From the NCBI GenBank assembly GCA_903837255.1, contig CAILTZ010000640.1, forward strand, positions 1 to 7,729: DNA of 7,729 nt, given 5' to 3'. Below, piece by piece: positions 1-7,146 of the stretch. This DNA comes from an uncultured Pirellula sp. (GTDB lineage: Bacteria; Planctomycetota; Planctomycetia; Pirellulales; Pirellulaceae). The number at the start of each line of letters is the position of its first letter. Positions within the stretch are counted from its first letter, which is position 1. Under the pieces are notes generated by a model. The model worked only from the letters and a program-made list of their open reading frames with translations, searched no databases and was not told the DNA's origin. The translations under genes were made by a program, and so were the position numbers.

Positions 1-226
1 CGGCCAAGTGAATCATGACCTCGACCTCCAAATAATCATGCGAACCGCGCGACTTTCCCTTTTGCAAGTGGCAAGCTCCCAGTCGCTGGGCCCCCAAATG
101 CGATTGTCCAGGAATTATCGTCACCTTTTGGATTGCTCGCCCCAAAAACATCGCCATGACGGCATGCCCAGCTTCGTGATACGCTGTCGCCTTGAGTGCA
201 AACGCAATTGCCGATTCCTCATCCAT
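1..226 (-). CDS. Stand-alone M41 (FtsH-protease-like) zinc peptidase, N-terminal part, cut by window edge
   Basis: Reading the minus strand from an ATG at 226-224 gives 75 codons that stay open to the left edge. Residues 14-23 read TAYHEAGHAV, the HExxH zinc site in the exact form used by the FtsH protease domain (HEAGH at 17-21). Residues 34-39 (KVTIIP) and 44-46 (LGA) match the strand after that helix in FtsH (KVSIIPRG..LGY). In FtsH the AAA+ ATPase lies before this point, but here an in-frame TAG at 241-239 closes the frame only five codons upstream of the ATG, so no ATPase is fused. The third zinc ligand, an Asp in FtsH, would lie beyond the edge. The start is 8 bases after the DUF1501 stop, implying translation from the same message, although the ribosome site (TTAGG) is weak. 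The M41-type fold is clear. Protease activity and substrate are unknown. Confidence 0.85.
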   Translation of the reverse strand, partial: MDEESAIAFALKATAYHEAGHAVMAMFLGRAIQKVTIIPGQSHLGAQRLGACHLQKGKSRGSHDYLEVEVMIHLA

Positions 227-234
227 GGAACAAC

Positions 235-1485
235 CTAACTAAAAAGTTCCAGACGCTGGGCTTCGGCTCGATAGTCACCATCCAACGCCTTGCGGCTATC
301 GGTACCGAGCCAACTGTCGAGAACCGCTGCATAAACAGATCGGAAGTCGATCTTGTACTTTAGATCCCCATCGTCCAAATCGGAAAGGTCAGGGTTGGGG
401 CCTTGGATGATCTTCGGAAGTCTCGGCCCTGCCAAAAACATCGGTGCCGCTGCGCCATGGTCCGTACCTTGGCTGGCATTCTCTGACACCCTACGTCCGA
501 ATTCGCTGAAGGTCATCACCAAGACGCGGTCCTGCTGGCCGGACTGCTCAAGCCGTGAAAGAAACGCCGAAAGTGCCTCCGACCACTGCCTGAGCAAGGT
601 CGCATGCACACCCGGTTGATTGGCATGCGTATCGAACCCATCGAGCGTCACGTAATAAACCCGAGTTTTGACTCCAGAAAGAATCAATCGAGAAACCGCC
701 CGGAGCTTCTCTCCAATGGCTGTCTTTGGGAAATCCCCACTAGCATCCGGCTGCGCGAGAATCTTCTCTAGCCTTTCGCTAACCTGCAGCGCTGCAACGG
801 TGCTGGTCGAGACAAAGTCGAGCAAACTTCCCGAGCCCTCGCTCGAAGCTACCTTCTCGGACTTCATCTCCAAGCCCTGCGCATCGATCACCTTGGACTT
901 CAATCGCATCTGCTCCAAGGATGAAAGCGAGGGGACTTGCACTCCTCGCTCCTGGCAAGCCAGCGGAAGCGGCTCTGAGCCCAAATGGATTGCGGTGGAG
1001 TCGGTCGACGGATTCGAGTCCTGCTCAGAAATCCATCGGCCCAACCAACCCGACTGCGTGCGGTCCTTTTTTGCATGGCACGAATGCCAAATATCCATCG
1101 ACTCGAAATGGGAGCGATTGGGCACAGGATACCCAACGCCTTGAACAATCGTAAAACGATTCGCCGAGCATCGATCCTCGAGCGATCTCAAGGACGGATG
1201 CAGCCCGAGCTGGTCATCGAGCTTGATCACATCGCTCGAGGGAATCCCAAGTTTCGGACGGGACTTGGCATAGAGCTCATCTCGATACGGAACCACGGTA
1301 TTGAGTCCATCGTTGCCACCCGAAAGCTGGACGACAACCAAGATGCGCTCGGAATCCGAGTGCCGGTCCTCCTGCTGGGCAAGCTCGCTGGCTAAGACCT
1401 GCAACCAACCCCCCGGTTGAGCCGAACCAATCGCTAGCCCAGCACAGGTGCCAAGCCCCAGTTGTCCAAAGCTTCGTCGTTTCAT
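235..1485 (-). CDS. DUF1501 family protein with twin-arginine leader
   Basis: This 416-residue protein matches the DUF1501 family, whose members I recall as relatives of the alkaline phosphatase/sulfatase fold; no reaction is firmly assigned. The N-terminus MKRRSFGQLGLG is a twin-arginine type leader followed by a weakly hydrophobic stretch to about residue 33, suggesting Tat export of a folded, perhaps metal-bound protein. Family motifs appear in order: VVQLSGGNDGLNT (51-63), NRSHFESMDIWHS (123-135), TLDGFDTHANQPG (280-292), MTFSEFGRRVSENAS (324-338) and GTDHGAAAPMFLAG (340-353). The Asp and His residues of GFDTH, SEFGR and TDHG are the expected metal-site candidates. Length is normal for the family. 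The gene starts 30 bases after the DUF1800 stop, the usual order for this pair, which is often taken as functionally coupled. The ATG is preceded by a weak AAAGAG ribosome site. The family call is secure; the role is not known. Confidence 0.95.
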   Translation of the reverse strand: MKRRSFGQLGLGTCAGLAIGSAQPGGWLQVLASELAQQEDRHSDSERILVVVQLSGGNDGLNTVVPYRDELYAKSRPKLGIPSSDVIKLDDQLGLHPSLRSLEDRCSANRFTIVQGVGYPVPNRSHFESMDIWHSCHAKKDRTQSGWLGRWISEQDSNPSTDSTAIHLGSEPLPLACQERGVQVPSLSSLEQMRLKSKVIDAQGLEMKSEKVASSEGSGSLLDFVSTSTVAALQVSERLEKILAQPDASGDFPKTAIGEKLRAVSRLILSGVKTRVYYVTLDGFDTHANQPGVHATLLRQWSEALSAFLSRLEQSGQQDRVLVMTFSEFGRRVSENASQGTDHGAAAPMFLAGPRLPKIIQGPNPDLSDLDDGDLKYKIDFRSVYAAVLDSWLGTDSRKALDGDYRAEAQRLELFS

Positions 1486-1515
1486 CGTTTGCTCTTTGAT
1501 TTCGAAAAGGAACTA

Positions 1516-2976
1516 CTAGGACAAATGAAATTTAGGATTCTGGGAAAGAGCTACAAGCAGCTTGCGCCGAGCGTCGAGCCCTACATCGGAGCTTGCGACA
1601 ACGCTCTGCAATCGCTCCTTGTCCGAGGCATTCAGAGGGACCGACAGCAGTGATGTTTCGAGCCACTCGAGCCACTGGCTCTGGCTCGTGAGTCGCTCGG
1701 ATTTGACCCAAGCGTCCAGGTCGGTGCGGCCAAAGCGTGTGGCAGGTTCACGCAGCAAATCGACAATGAGATTGGACCGGCCAATGAGAGTCGAGGAATT
1801 GATCCAAGCCCTCCCGCCATCCCAGCCTTTGACATTCGGCGGATTAAAAAGTGCTTGGCCGATCCCCTCGAGGCCTTTGGCAAGCCGATCGAGGTTGGTC
1901 GTCATTTGCAAGTTTCGCATCCATTCAACCACGAAATCGATCGGTGATCGGACCTTCTTGCCGATGCTCCAATCCGAGAGCATCAGTTTGCTCGACAAGA
2001 TAGTTCGCACGAGCGGCTCGATGGTAAAATTCGATCTGCGGAATACATCCGCTAGGGGTTCGAGAAACTCTGCCGTTGGATTTGGTTCGTCGAAGACAAA
2101 GAATCGGACCAGTTTTCCAGAGATAAAAGTCGGCATCGATCGATGGGCAAGAACCGCATCGATGGCTTCCTCGCCCGATTCAATGCCTTCTTGTCCCAAG
2201 AGTTTTTTCAGCCCGGAGTCGTGTTGATAAGGATTGAAACGGAACGATTTACGTCGGATCTCCCAGCCGCTAAAGCATCGCGCCAGCTGCTGGACGTCAT
2301 GTTCGGTATAGTTGCCTTCGCCCAGACAAAACAGTTCCATCAACTCCCGAGCATAGTTCTCGTTGGGATGGGTTTTACGATTGCTGGCAGAGTCCAAATA
2401 CAAAAGCATCGCAGGGTCCTTGGAGACTGCATGCACCATCTGCCGGAAATCCCCCAATGCATGGTCCCGCAGCAGCTTGTTCTGCTGGACCATCAGTTCG
2501 GTATCGTTGACCTTGTCAGCACCCGTCGCAAAATGGCCATGCCAAAACAGAGTCATCTTCTCGACCAATGGGCTCGGTGAGTGGAGCATCCGATGCAGCC
2601 ACCAAGCGGCGATGCTGTCGATGCTGCTCCCGGCTAGTACTGCAGAACCAATCTGTGCGGACTCTTGTTCGAATGCATCGAGCGATTGAGATTTGCTCTT
2701 TCCCAAAAGCGAATCGATGGCTTTGGCGGGGCCCGCATCCACAAGCTGCTTGATCTCTGAGGGATTGGCACCAAAGCCCCCGCGTCGCATCAAGTGCCGT
2801 ACCCGCCTTGCATCCCACGGCTCCTGATTGGTCGCCTCCCAGGCTGACCAAGCCAGCTTGGGATCGATTGCCGACAACTCTTGATCGGGGCGGATCGTCG
2901 TTTGGAACATGGGGTTCGAGCCTGCTATGTTTGAGGATAGGAACCGGGGTAAGCCAAAAAAGGCTCGATCGAGCAC
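1516..2976 (-). CDS. DUF1800 family protein
   Basis: This protein of 486 residues (from the GTG start) matches DUF1800, a large bacterial family without an established reaction, usually encoded just before a DUF1501 gene as here. Hallmarks in order are: PWDARRVRHLMRRGGFGA (53-70); WWLHRMLHSPSPLVEKMTLF (125-144), leading into WHGHFATG (145-152); LYLDSASNRKTHPNENYARE (192-211), leading into LMELFCLGEGNYTE (212-225); GWEIR (237-241); FNPPNVKGWDGGRAWI (377-392); and the C-terminal ending NPKFHLS, close to the common PEFQLS. The start is uncertain. GTG at 2976 has a weak GGAA upstream, and an ATG at 2910 would remove 22 residues without touching conserved sequence. No signal peptide is visible from either start, but the frame upstream of the GTG encodes a hydrophobic stretch (see findings). 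The 30-base gap to DUF1501 supports co-transcription. Confidence 0.93.
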   Translation of the reverse strand: MLDRAFFGLPRFLSSNIAGSNPMFQTTIRPDQELSAIDPKLAWSAWEATNQEPWDARRVRHLMRRGGFGANPSEIKQLVDAGPAKAIDSLLGKSKSQSLDAFEQESAQIGSAVLAGSSIDSIAAWWLHRMLHSPSPLVEKMTLFWHGHFATGADKVNDTELMVQQNKLLRDHALGDFRQMVHAVSKDPAMLLYLDSASNRKTHPNENYARELMELFCLGEGNYTEHDVQQLARCFSGWEIRRKSFRFNPYQHDSGLKKLLGQEGIESGEEAIDAVLAHRSMPTFISGKLVRFFVFDEPNPTAEFLEPLADVFRRSNFTIEPLVRTILSSKLMLSDWSIGKKVRSPIDFVVEWMRNLQMTTNLDRLAKGLEGIGQALFNPPNVKGWDGGRAWINSSTLIGRSNLIVDLLREPATRFGRTDLDAWVKSERLTSQSQWLEWLETSLLSVPLNASDKERLQSVVASSDVGLDARRKLLVALSQNPKFHLS

Positions 2977-3099
2977 TTCGTTCCAATGCCTGGCATCGCC
3001 ACCGTTCGAAGAGCCATCGAGTACGAGTACCGTTGCACTGAGCAGGAGTACGAAGGGCTATAGTTTACCCTAAATTCGCCCAAAAAAGAAATCGGCCGA
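2977..3099 (-). promoter_or_regulatory. Gap between fhcA and DUF1800 gene; possible promoter and leader
   Basis: This is the largest gap in the window. Read on the minus strand it holds a T-rich run after fhcA, then the AT-rich string TTTAGGGTAAACTATAGCCC (about 3074-3055), whose TATAG could serve as a -10 element; an upstream TTTTGG lies about 17 bases away, but this is a poor -35 match. Downstream, the hexamer GTACTC occurs three times (3051-3046, 3030-3025, 3024-3019). Together these suggest that DUF1800-DUF1501-M41 has its own promoter rather than depending wholly on leuB-fhcB-fhcA. Promoter consensus rules in planctomycetes are poorly known, so this is only a candidate. Confidence 0.25.
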
Positions 3100-3101
3100 T
3101 T
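3082..3101 (-). terminator. Weak candidate terminator after fhcA
   Basis: The fhcA stop codon TAA (3102-3100) overlaps a perfect 12-base palindrome AATCGGCCGATT (3101-3090), followed directly on the transcript strand by TCTTTTTT. A palindrome with a U-rich tail resembles an intrinsic terminator. However, a gapless palindrome this short can fold only into about four base pairs around a GGCC loop, so termination would be weak at best. Confidence 0.2.
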
Positions 3102-4764
3102 ATCCGTGCCAAAGGGCGTGTTCGATGCCCAATCCCTCGTCGGTGAATTCATCCGAACCGATCGCGGTGAGCCAAGGGGTATAGCCGTAGAGCTTTTGCC
3201 AGCGCTGCCGATTGACTCCCCGAGCTCCCCAGGTCAAAGCATCCGTGCGATTCGGGAATTCGCTTACCAAAACCGTTTTCGAACAGTCCTCCAAGAGCTC
3301 CCCTCGGCGCATGACCAGCCGACCTTTTCGAAAGACGATCTCTGGACTAGAAAACATCGTTTCTGCATTGTTGTCGTTCCGATACACCACCACATCGGCG
3401 ATCGATCCGGGGCTCAGGTTTCCTCGATGCTGCAAACCCAATGCACGGGCCGGTCCCAGCCGAGTGATTGCAGCGATTTCGTCGAGCCGATACTCACGCT
3501 TGAGACTCGGAAGCGACGAACAAGCCTTCGCGTCCGGATGCAAGCGATCGAAGATCGACATGCGAAAATCGTAATCCATCAGCAGGCGGATCAAGTGTGG
3601 ATAGCCGGTAAACGGCCCACCGTTGGGGTGGTCGGTCGTTAGGAAGACTCGCGTTGGGTCCTGGATACGCAGAAATAGCTCTAAGCCGATGGTCCACTGC
3701 AGTCCGTGTACATACTGCCCTTCCTTGTACCGGAACGGCAGCAACCCACATCCGGCTTGGCATTCGAGATCCTGAAAAATCTGCTTGCGCGGACTCGCCA
3801 GCTTGCGATTGGCAAACTGATGCATCGTGTCGGCCGATAGCGTGATCGTCTGACCGAATAGGACTTGGCCAACATCGATCGAAACATGATTGGATCGGTT
3901 CACTCGATCGGCCAATTTCGAAGCTTCGGAACTAAAGCCGTGCGGACCCTGGTCGCCATAGCAATGGTACTGAGCATGCGTTAGGTGAATTCGGCGGCCC
4001 TCGACCGCATCGAGAGTCGCTAGCGTCGAAGTGATGTTGCCGGGGGTTCCCAAGTTGCTGCAGTGGACATGCAGAGGGTGGGCAAGTCCGAGTTCCTCGG
4101 CGGCTGTCGAGAGCGACCAGAGAATATCCCTGGGCGTCACAGGCAACGTAGGATGCGCCTCGTCGACATTCAATTGCCTCTGGTTGAATTTGAAGGCGTC
4201 GATTCCACCTGCGTTGACGACTTTGATCGCCATCGCCGCGCTGGATGCGACCATCCAAGCGACATAGTCGTTGATCTGGTCCTGGCCGGCTCGCGATGCG
4301 ATCATGCTCAAGAGCATACGATCGTTTCCCAATACCACGTATCCTCCGGTATCGAGCCAAGGCGTATCGCGCATCTCCATGTGCGACTGCCTCGCATTGG
4401 CCGGCAGCATCGCTGGTTCAAAACAGGTCGTATAGCCCATCTGCAAGTAACGCCTGCCGGTCTCCCAGGTCCCCGGCACCGGAGCGCTCAGAGGCCCAAG
4501 CCACGGCTTTTCTCCAACACTTTTCGAGGACCGCTCGGGCCAGAGCAAGCGAGCCAGGTTGACCTTGCCACCGCCGATATGCGTGTGGATGTCGATCCCC
4601 CCTGACATCACCAGATGATCCTCCAAATCATAATCGGTATCGATACGGGCATCGGCGGGTATCTGTCGAGCAAGCTTCTGATCGACGATGTACAAGTCGG
4701 TCGGCTTGGAGGATGCGTGGATGCCATCGACGATCCGAACATTCTTCAATCGCGTGATCGTCAT
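3100..4764 (-). CDS. fhcA: Formyltransferase/hydrolase complex subunit A (FmdA/FwdA-type amidohydrolase)
   Basis: FhcA hydrolyses the formyl group carried by methanofuran or a related cofactor to formate, within the cytoplasmic FhcABCD complex of tetrahydromethanopterin-linked C1 metabolism. The 554-residue protein has the metal-dependent amidohydrolase pattern of archaeal FwdA/FmdA. GGIDIHTHIGGGKVN carries the first two His ligands (H60, H62). IKVVNAGGIDAFKFN carries the probable carboxylated lysine (K181). HPLHVHCSNLGTPGN (H232/H234) and IHLTHAQYHCYGD (H260/H263/H267) follow, and LTTDHPNGGPFTGYP supplies the probable catalytic Asp (D378). The frame is open to an ATG at 4902, but I chose the ATG at 4764: it is preceded by GGGAGG at good spacing, it overlaps the fhcB stop as ATGA, and family homology starts right there (MTITRLKNVRIVDG). 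The overlap implies translational coupling and equal dosage with FhcB. All hydrolase residues appear intact, so it should be active. Confidence 0.96.
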   Translation of the reverse strand: MTITRLKNVRIVDGIHASSKPTDLYIVDQKLARQIPADARIDTDYDLEDHLVMSGGIDIHTHIGGGKVNLARLLWPERSSKSVGEKPWLGPLSAPVPGTWETGRRYLQMGYTTCFEPAMLPANARQSHMEMRDTPWLDTGGYVVLGNDRMLLSMIASRAGQDQINDYVAWMVASSAAMAIKVVNAGGIDAFKFNQRQLNVDEAHPTLPVTPRDILWSLSTAAEELGLAHPLHVHCSNLGTPGNITSTLATLDAVEGRRIHLTHAQYHCYGDQGPHGFSSEASKLADRVNRSNHVSIDVGQVLFGQTITLSADTMHQFANRKLASPRKQIFQDLECQAGCGLLPFRYKEGQYVHGLQWTIGLELFLRIQDPTRVFLTTDHPNGGPFTGYPHLIRLLMDYDFRMSIFDRLHPDAKACSSLPSLKREYRLDEIAAITRLGPARALGLQHRGNLSPGSIADVVVYRNDNNAETMFSSPEIVFRKGRLVMRRGELLEDCSKTVLVSEFPNRTDALTWGARGVNRQRWQKLYGYTPWLTAIGSDEFTDEGLGIEHALWHG

Positions 4765-4780
4765 CTGGTGAGCCTCCCGA
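4761..4780 (-). promoter_or_regulatory. ATGA start/stop overlap and ribosome site deciding the fhcA start
   Basis: On the minus strand GGGAGG lies eight bases before an ATG at 4764-4762, and the fhcB TGA (4763-4761) shares its bases, giving ATGA. This arrangement usually lets a ribosome finishing the first gene restart on the second. It outranks the longer open frame to 4902, whose extra 46 residues lie wholly inside fhcB coding sequence and do not resemble the FmdA family. Confidence 0.85.
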
Positions 4781-5981
4781 GCCAAGCCGAAGGAGTGAAG
4801 CTTGGCAACGGATCCGCGCATGGGATCTTCGCAAGAATCGTTTGATCCCCCCGAAACATGTTGGCTGCAAAGGTTGTTCCCGCGATTCCAGTTGGCAACC
4901 ACAGCTGCGATTCAGACAACGTGCTCGGTGGATTAGGTCCGACGATCACCCGTCGCAACTTGGACGCATCGAAATCGGTCGGTAAGTCATCCAGAGTGTC
5001 ATCGATCCAAATGATCAGCGATTTTTCTGCGGCGGTTCCCGATGCGCTTTGTCGATCGCACCAATCCTTGGCCCGGTGCCGATGAGGATCATAAGAGGGC
5101 TGATGGTTCTGAAAGCGAATGCGACCCGGAAAACCGGTCAGCCAAGTACAAGTCTGATGGAAGGTCGACTGCAAGCTGCCCCAGGCTAGTGTTGCAACTC
5201 GGGTCGTTTCGTTGCGATTCAAAACCCAGCGGCTCAGCAGATCGATCCACAGATCCCGACACTCGACCTCCAGTGCCGTTGGAGAATACAAGATCGAAGT
5301 GTATTTCGCATCGAGAATCCAGCGACCCGTTTGGCTATCGCAGTAGTTCGATCCGAGCCTCGAAACCTGACTGAGGTATTTGGGGATTTCCTCAAGACCG
5401 GTCTCTATGCAAAGCACATCGAAACCCGCCTCGCTCCAGACTTGGATGCTCGCATCGCTCCAGCGTCCAATCAGTAGCATCGGCACCGATTCTCCTCGAT
5501 GCATTGCATGAGGCAGTCTGGGCGTTTGCTCCAAAAGTCGGTCATCACCCACGACGATCCATAGATCGCTATGGTCTCTGGCTTCGCCGAGCGACACGCC
5601 GTATCCACCGACCCGTTGCATCGAGAGGATCGAATCGAAAGCCTCATCGCTATCCCATGGATCGACCATCCCATCGAGGCGCTGTGCGAGTTCGACCGCC
5701 GCTCGAGCAGACTCGACGGTATGGATCCGGCCCGTGACCAATACCGAATGGGCTTGGCGAACAAGTCCGATGGCTCTGCCCAGCGTTGCACTCAAAGCTT
5801 CGCTGTCGGCATGCCTAAGGTCGGTTGTAAGTCCCTCAAGTGACGCCGCGATCCGCTTGGACTGGATGTCTCGTTTGCTGCAAAAAACCGGAAGCATTTG
5901 CAGATCGTGCAATTCGTCGGGTAGTTCGCACACGAGCGAGCAAAACGAGCAGATCGGGGGTTGTCGGCTAGGCTCGTTCAT
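4761..5981 (-). CDS. fhcB: Formyltransferase/hydrolase complex subunit B (FmdB/FwdB homologue)
   Basis: This 406-residue protein is related to the molybdopterin-type subunit B of archaeal formylmethanofuran dehydrogenase. In bacteria the Fhc complex releases formate and is not known to reduce CO2, so this subunit is thought to be mainly structural. Near the N-terminus C11, C14, C18 and C34 (C-x2-C-x3-C-x15-C) keep the spacing of an iron-sulfur motif. Residues 81-147 follow archaeal FwdB closely (LVTGRIHTVESARAAVELAQ, later VGGYGVSLGEARDHSDLW). Where FwdB, from memory, has VCHGPS with the tungsten-ligand Cys and catalytic His, this protein has DEAFDS (112-117). The C-terminus PTGIAGTTFAANMFRGD (363-379) is also FwdB-like. 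The gene starts 29 bases after leuB and ends in the ATGA overlap with fhcA. The ATG at 5981 has no clear ribosome site, but the Cys motif begins ten residues in, so a later start is unlikely. Confidence 0.92.
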   Translation of the reverse strand: MNEPSRQPPICSFCSLVCELPDELHDLQMLPVFCSKRDIQSKRIAASLEGLTTDLRHADSEALSATLGRAIGLVRQAHSVLVTGRIHTVESARAAVELAQRLDGMVDPWDSDEAFDSILSMQRVGGYGVSLGEARDHSDLWIVVGDDRLLEQTPRLPHAMHRGESVPMLLIGRWSDASIQVWSEAGFDVLCIETGLEEIPKYLSQVSRLGSNYCDSQTGRWILDAKYTSILYSPTALEVECRDLWIDLLSRWVLNRNETTRVATLAWGSLQSTFHQTCTWLTGFPGRIRFQNHQPSYDPHRHRAKDWCDRQSASGTAAEKSLIIWIDDTLDDLPTDFDASKLRRVIVGPNPPSTLSESQLWLPTGIAGTTFAANMFRGDQTILAKIPCADPLPSFTPSAWLGRLTR

Positions 5982-6010
5982 CGCTGCGGTTTAGTGGTTT
6001 CCGACAAGAT

Positions 6011-7093
6011 TTATGAATCACCCAGATTGTCGAGCACCTTTTGCGTCATCGCTTCGGTTCCGATCGAGGGCTCTGAGCGAGGGACCAAGTCCGCAGTGCG
6101 GTGTCCTTGAGCAAGCACTTTGCGGACCGCTCGTTCAATCTGGTCGGCTTCGTCATGAAGTCCCAGCGAATGGCGACAGAGCATGGCCGCCGCGAGGATC
6201 GTTGCAAGCGGGTTGGCGATCCCCTTGCCGGCGATGTCCGGGGCCGAACCGTGGATAGGCTCATAGAGACCTGGGCCACTGCTACCGATCGAGGCGCTCG
6301 GAAGCATCCCGAGTGAACCGGGAAGCATCGAGGCTTCATCGGTCAAGATATCTCCGAACATGTTGCTCGTAACGACCACGTCAAAGGATGTCGGGCGGCT
6401 GAGCAAATGCATCGCCATCGAGTCGACCAAGATGACTTCGTACTGCAGGTCAGGATACTCTTCTTGCATGATTTTCCCGGACACACGCCGCCACAATCGG
6501 GACGCTTCCAACACGTTCGCCTTATCGACCATCGTCAATTTCTTGCGCCGCGTGCGGGCTGCATCGGCCGCCATCCGGACGATGCGCTCGACCTCGTGCG
6601 TGGTGTAAACGGCGGTGCTATAAGCTCGCTGCTGACCGTCGGGAAGCGTTTCGCAACCCGAGGGTCCGAAATACAGTCCACCAGTAAGTTCGCGGAAAAA
6701 GAGAATATCAGTCCCCTCGATGATGTGCCTCTTGAGAGGCGATGAATCGAGCAGCTCGGGGAATGTGACGATGGGGCGCAAGTTCGCAAAGAGCCCGAGC
6801 TCCTTTCGGATCTTGAGCAACCCCGCCTCGGGTCTGGTTTTCGCGTTCGGGTCGTCCCATTTCGGTCCCCCGACTGCGCCGAGCAGTACCGCATCGGAGC
6901 TCTTGCAAGCCTCGATCGTTTCCTCGGGGAGTGGATCGCCAAAAAGATCGATCGCAATCCCCCCGATCTTGTGCTCCTGAAACTCAAACGTATGGCCTCG
7001 AAGTTTGGCAATCTGAGCCAAAACACGATGGGCCGAGCTGATAACCTCAGGGCCGATCCCGTCACCCGGGAGCAGGACGATCGTAGCTTTCAA
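6011..7093 (-). CDS. leuB: 3-isopropylmalate dehydrogenase
   Basis: LeuB oxidatively decarboxylates 3-isopropylmalate to 2-oxoisocaproate using NAD+ in leucine biosynthesis, in the cytoplasm. The 360-residue length is normal. Visible motifs are [11 protein letters not shown] (7-17); the substrate-binding arginines in [17 protein letters not shown] (92-108; R96, R106) and [10 protein letters not shown] (134-143; R134, Y141); the catalytic lysine in [16 protein letters not shown] (189-204; K191); the magnesium aspartates D224, D248 and D252 in VDSMAMHLL and [13 protein letters not shown]; and [15 protein letters not shown] (281-295), where D286 marks NAD rather than NADP preference. The start is TTG at 7093-7091, supported by AGGAG seven bases upstream (7103-7099) and by the fit of the N-terminus to the family. 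No leader peptide or T-box is visible in the 53 bases before it. The short gap to fhcB suggests shared transcription, but no metabolic link is evident. Confidence 0.97.
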   Translation of the reverse strand: MKATIVLLPGDGIGPEVISSAHRVLAQIAKLRGHTFEFQEHKIGGIAIDLFGDPLPEETIEACKSSDAVLLGAVGGPKWDDPNAKTRPEAGLLKIRKELGLFANLRPIVTFPELLDSSPLKRHIIEGTDILFFRELTGGLYFGPSGCETLPDGQQRAYSTAVYTTHEVERIVRMAADAARTRRKKLTMVDKANVLEASRLWRRVSGKIMQEEYPDLQYEVILVDSMAMHLLSRPTSFDVVVTSNMFGDILTDEASMLPGSLGMLPSASIGSSGPGLYEPIHGSAPDIAGKGIANPLATILAAAMLCRHSLGLHDEADQIERAVRKVLAQGHRTADLVPRSEPSIGTEAMTQKVLDNLGDS

Positions 7094-7104
7094 AAGAAAC
7101 TCCT
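7091..7104 (-). promoter_or_regulatory. Strong ribosome site for the TTG start of leuB
   Basis: On the minus strand AGGAGT is followed after six bases by TTG (7093-7091), and leuB homology begins at that codon. No ATG or GTG in this frame gives a better N-terminus. The strong Shine-Dalgarno match probably compensates for the weak initiator codon. Confidence 0.75.
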
Positions 7105-7146
7105 AGTTGTTTAGAGCCAAATGATGTGGGGCGGAACCAAACCCGA

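Noticed and set aside
8..238. 76-codon open frame on the plus strand at the left edge
   Set aside because: The opposite strand of the same DNA encodes the HEAGH peptidase start with clear family similarity, so this is a shadow.
1562..2227. 221-codon open frame on the plus strand
   Set aside because: It lies wholly antisense to the conserved DUF1800 gene, is rich in Ser and Arg with no recognisable motif, and is best explained as a shadow of that gene's codon usage.
4063..4605. 180-codon open frame on the plus strand
   Set aside because: It is antisense to the conserved middle of fhcA and shows no domain or motif of its own.
4765..4902. Longer fhcA starting at an ATG at 4902, adding 46 residues
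   Set aside because: The extra part lies inside fhcB in another frame, does not resemble FmdA proteins, and the ATG at 4764 has a strong ribosome site and an ATGA overlap.
7094..7146. Leucine attenuator or T-box before leuB
   Set aside because: Only 53 bases separate it from the permease; there is no leucine-rich leader peptide, T-box consensus or convincing hairpin.
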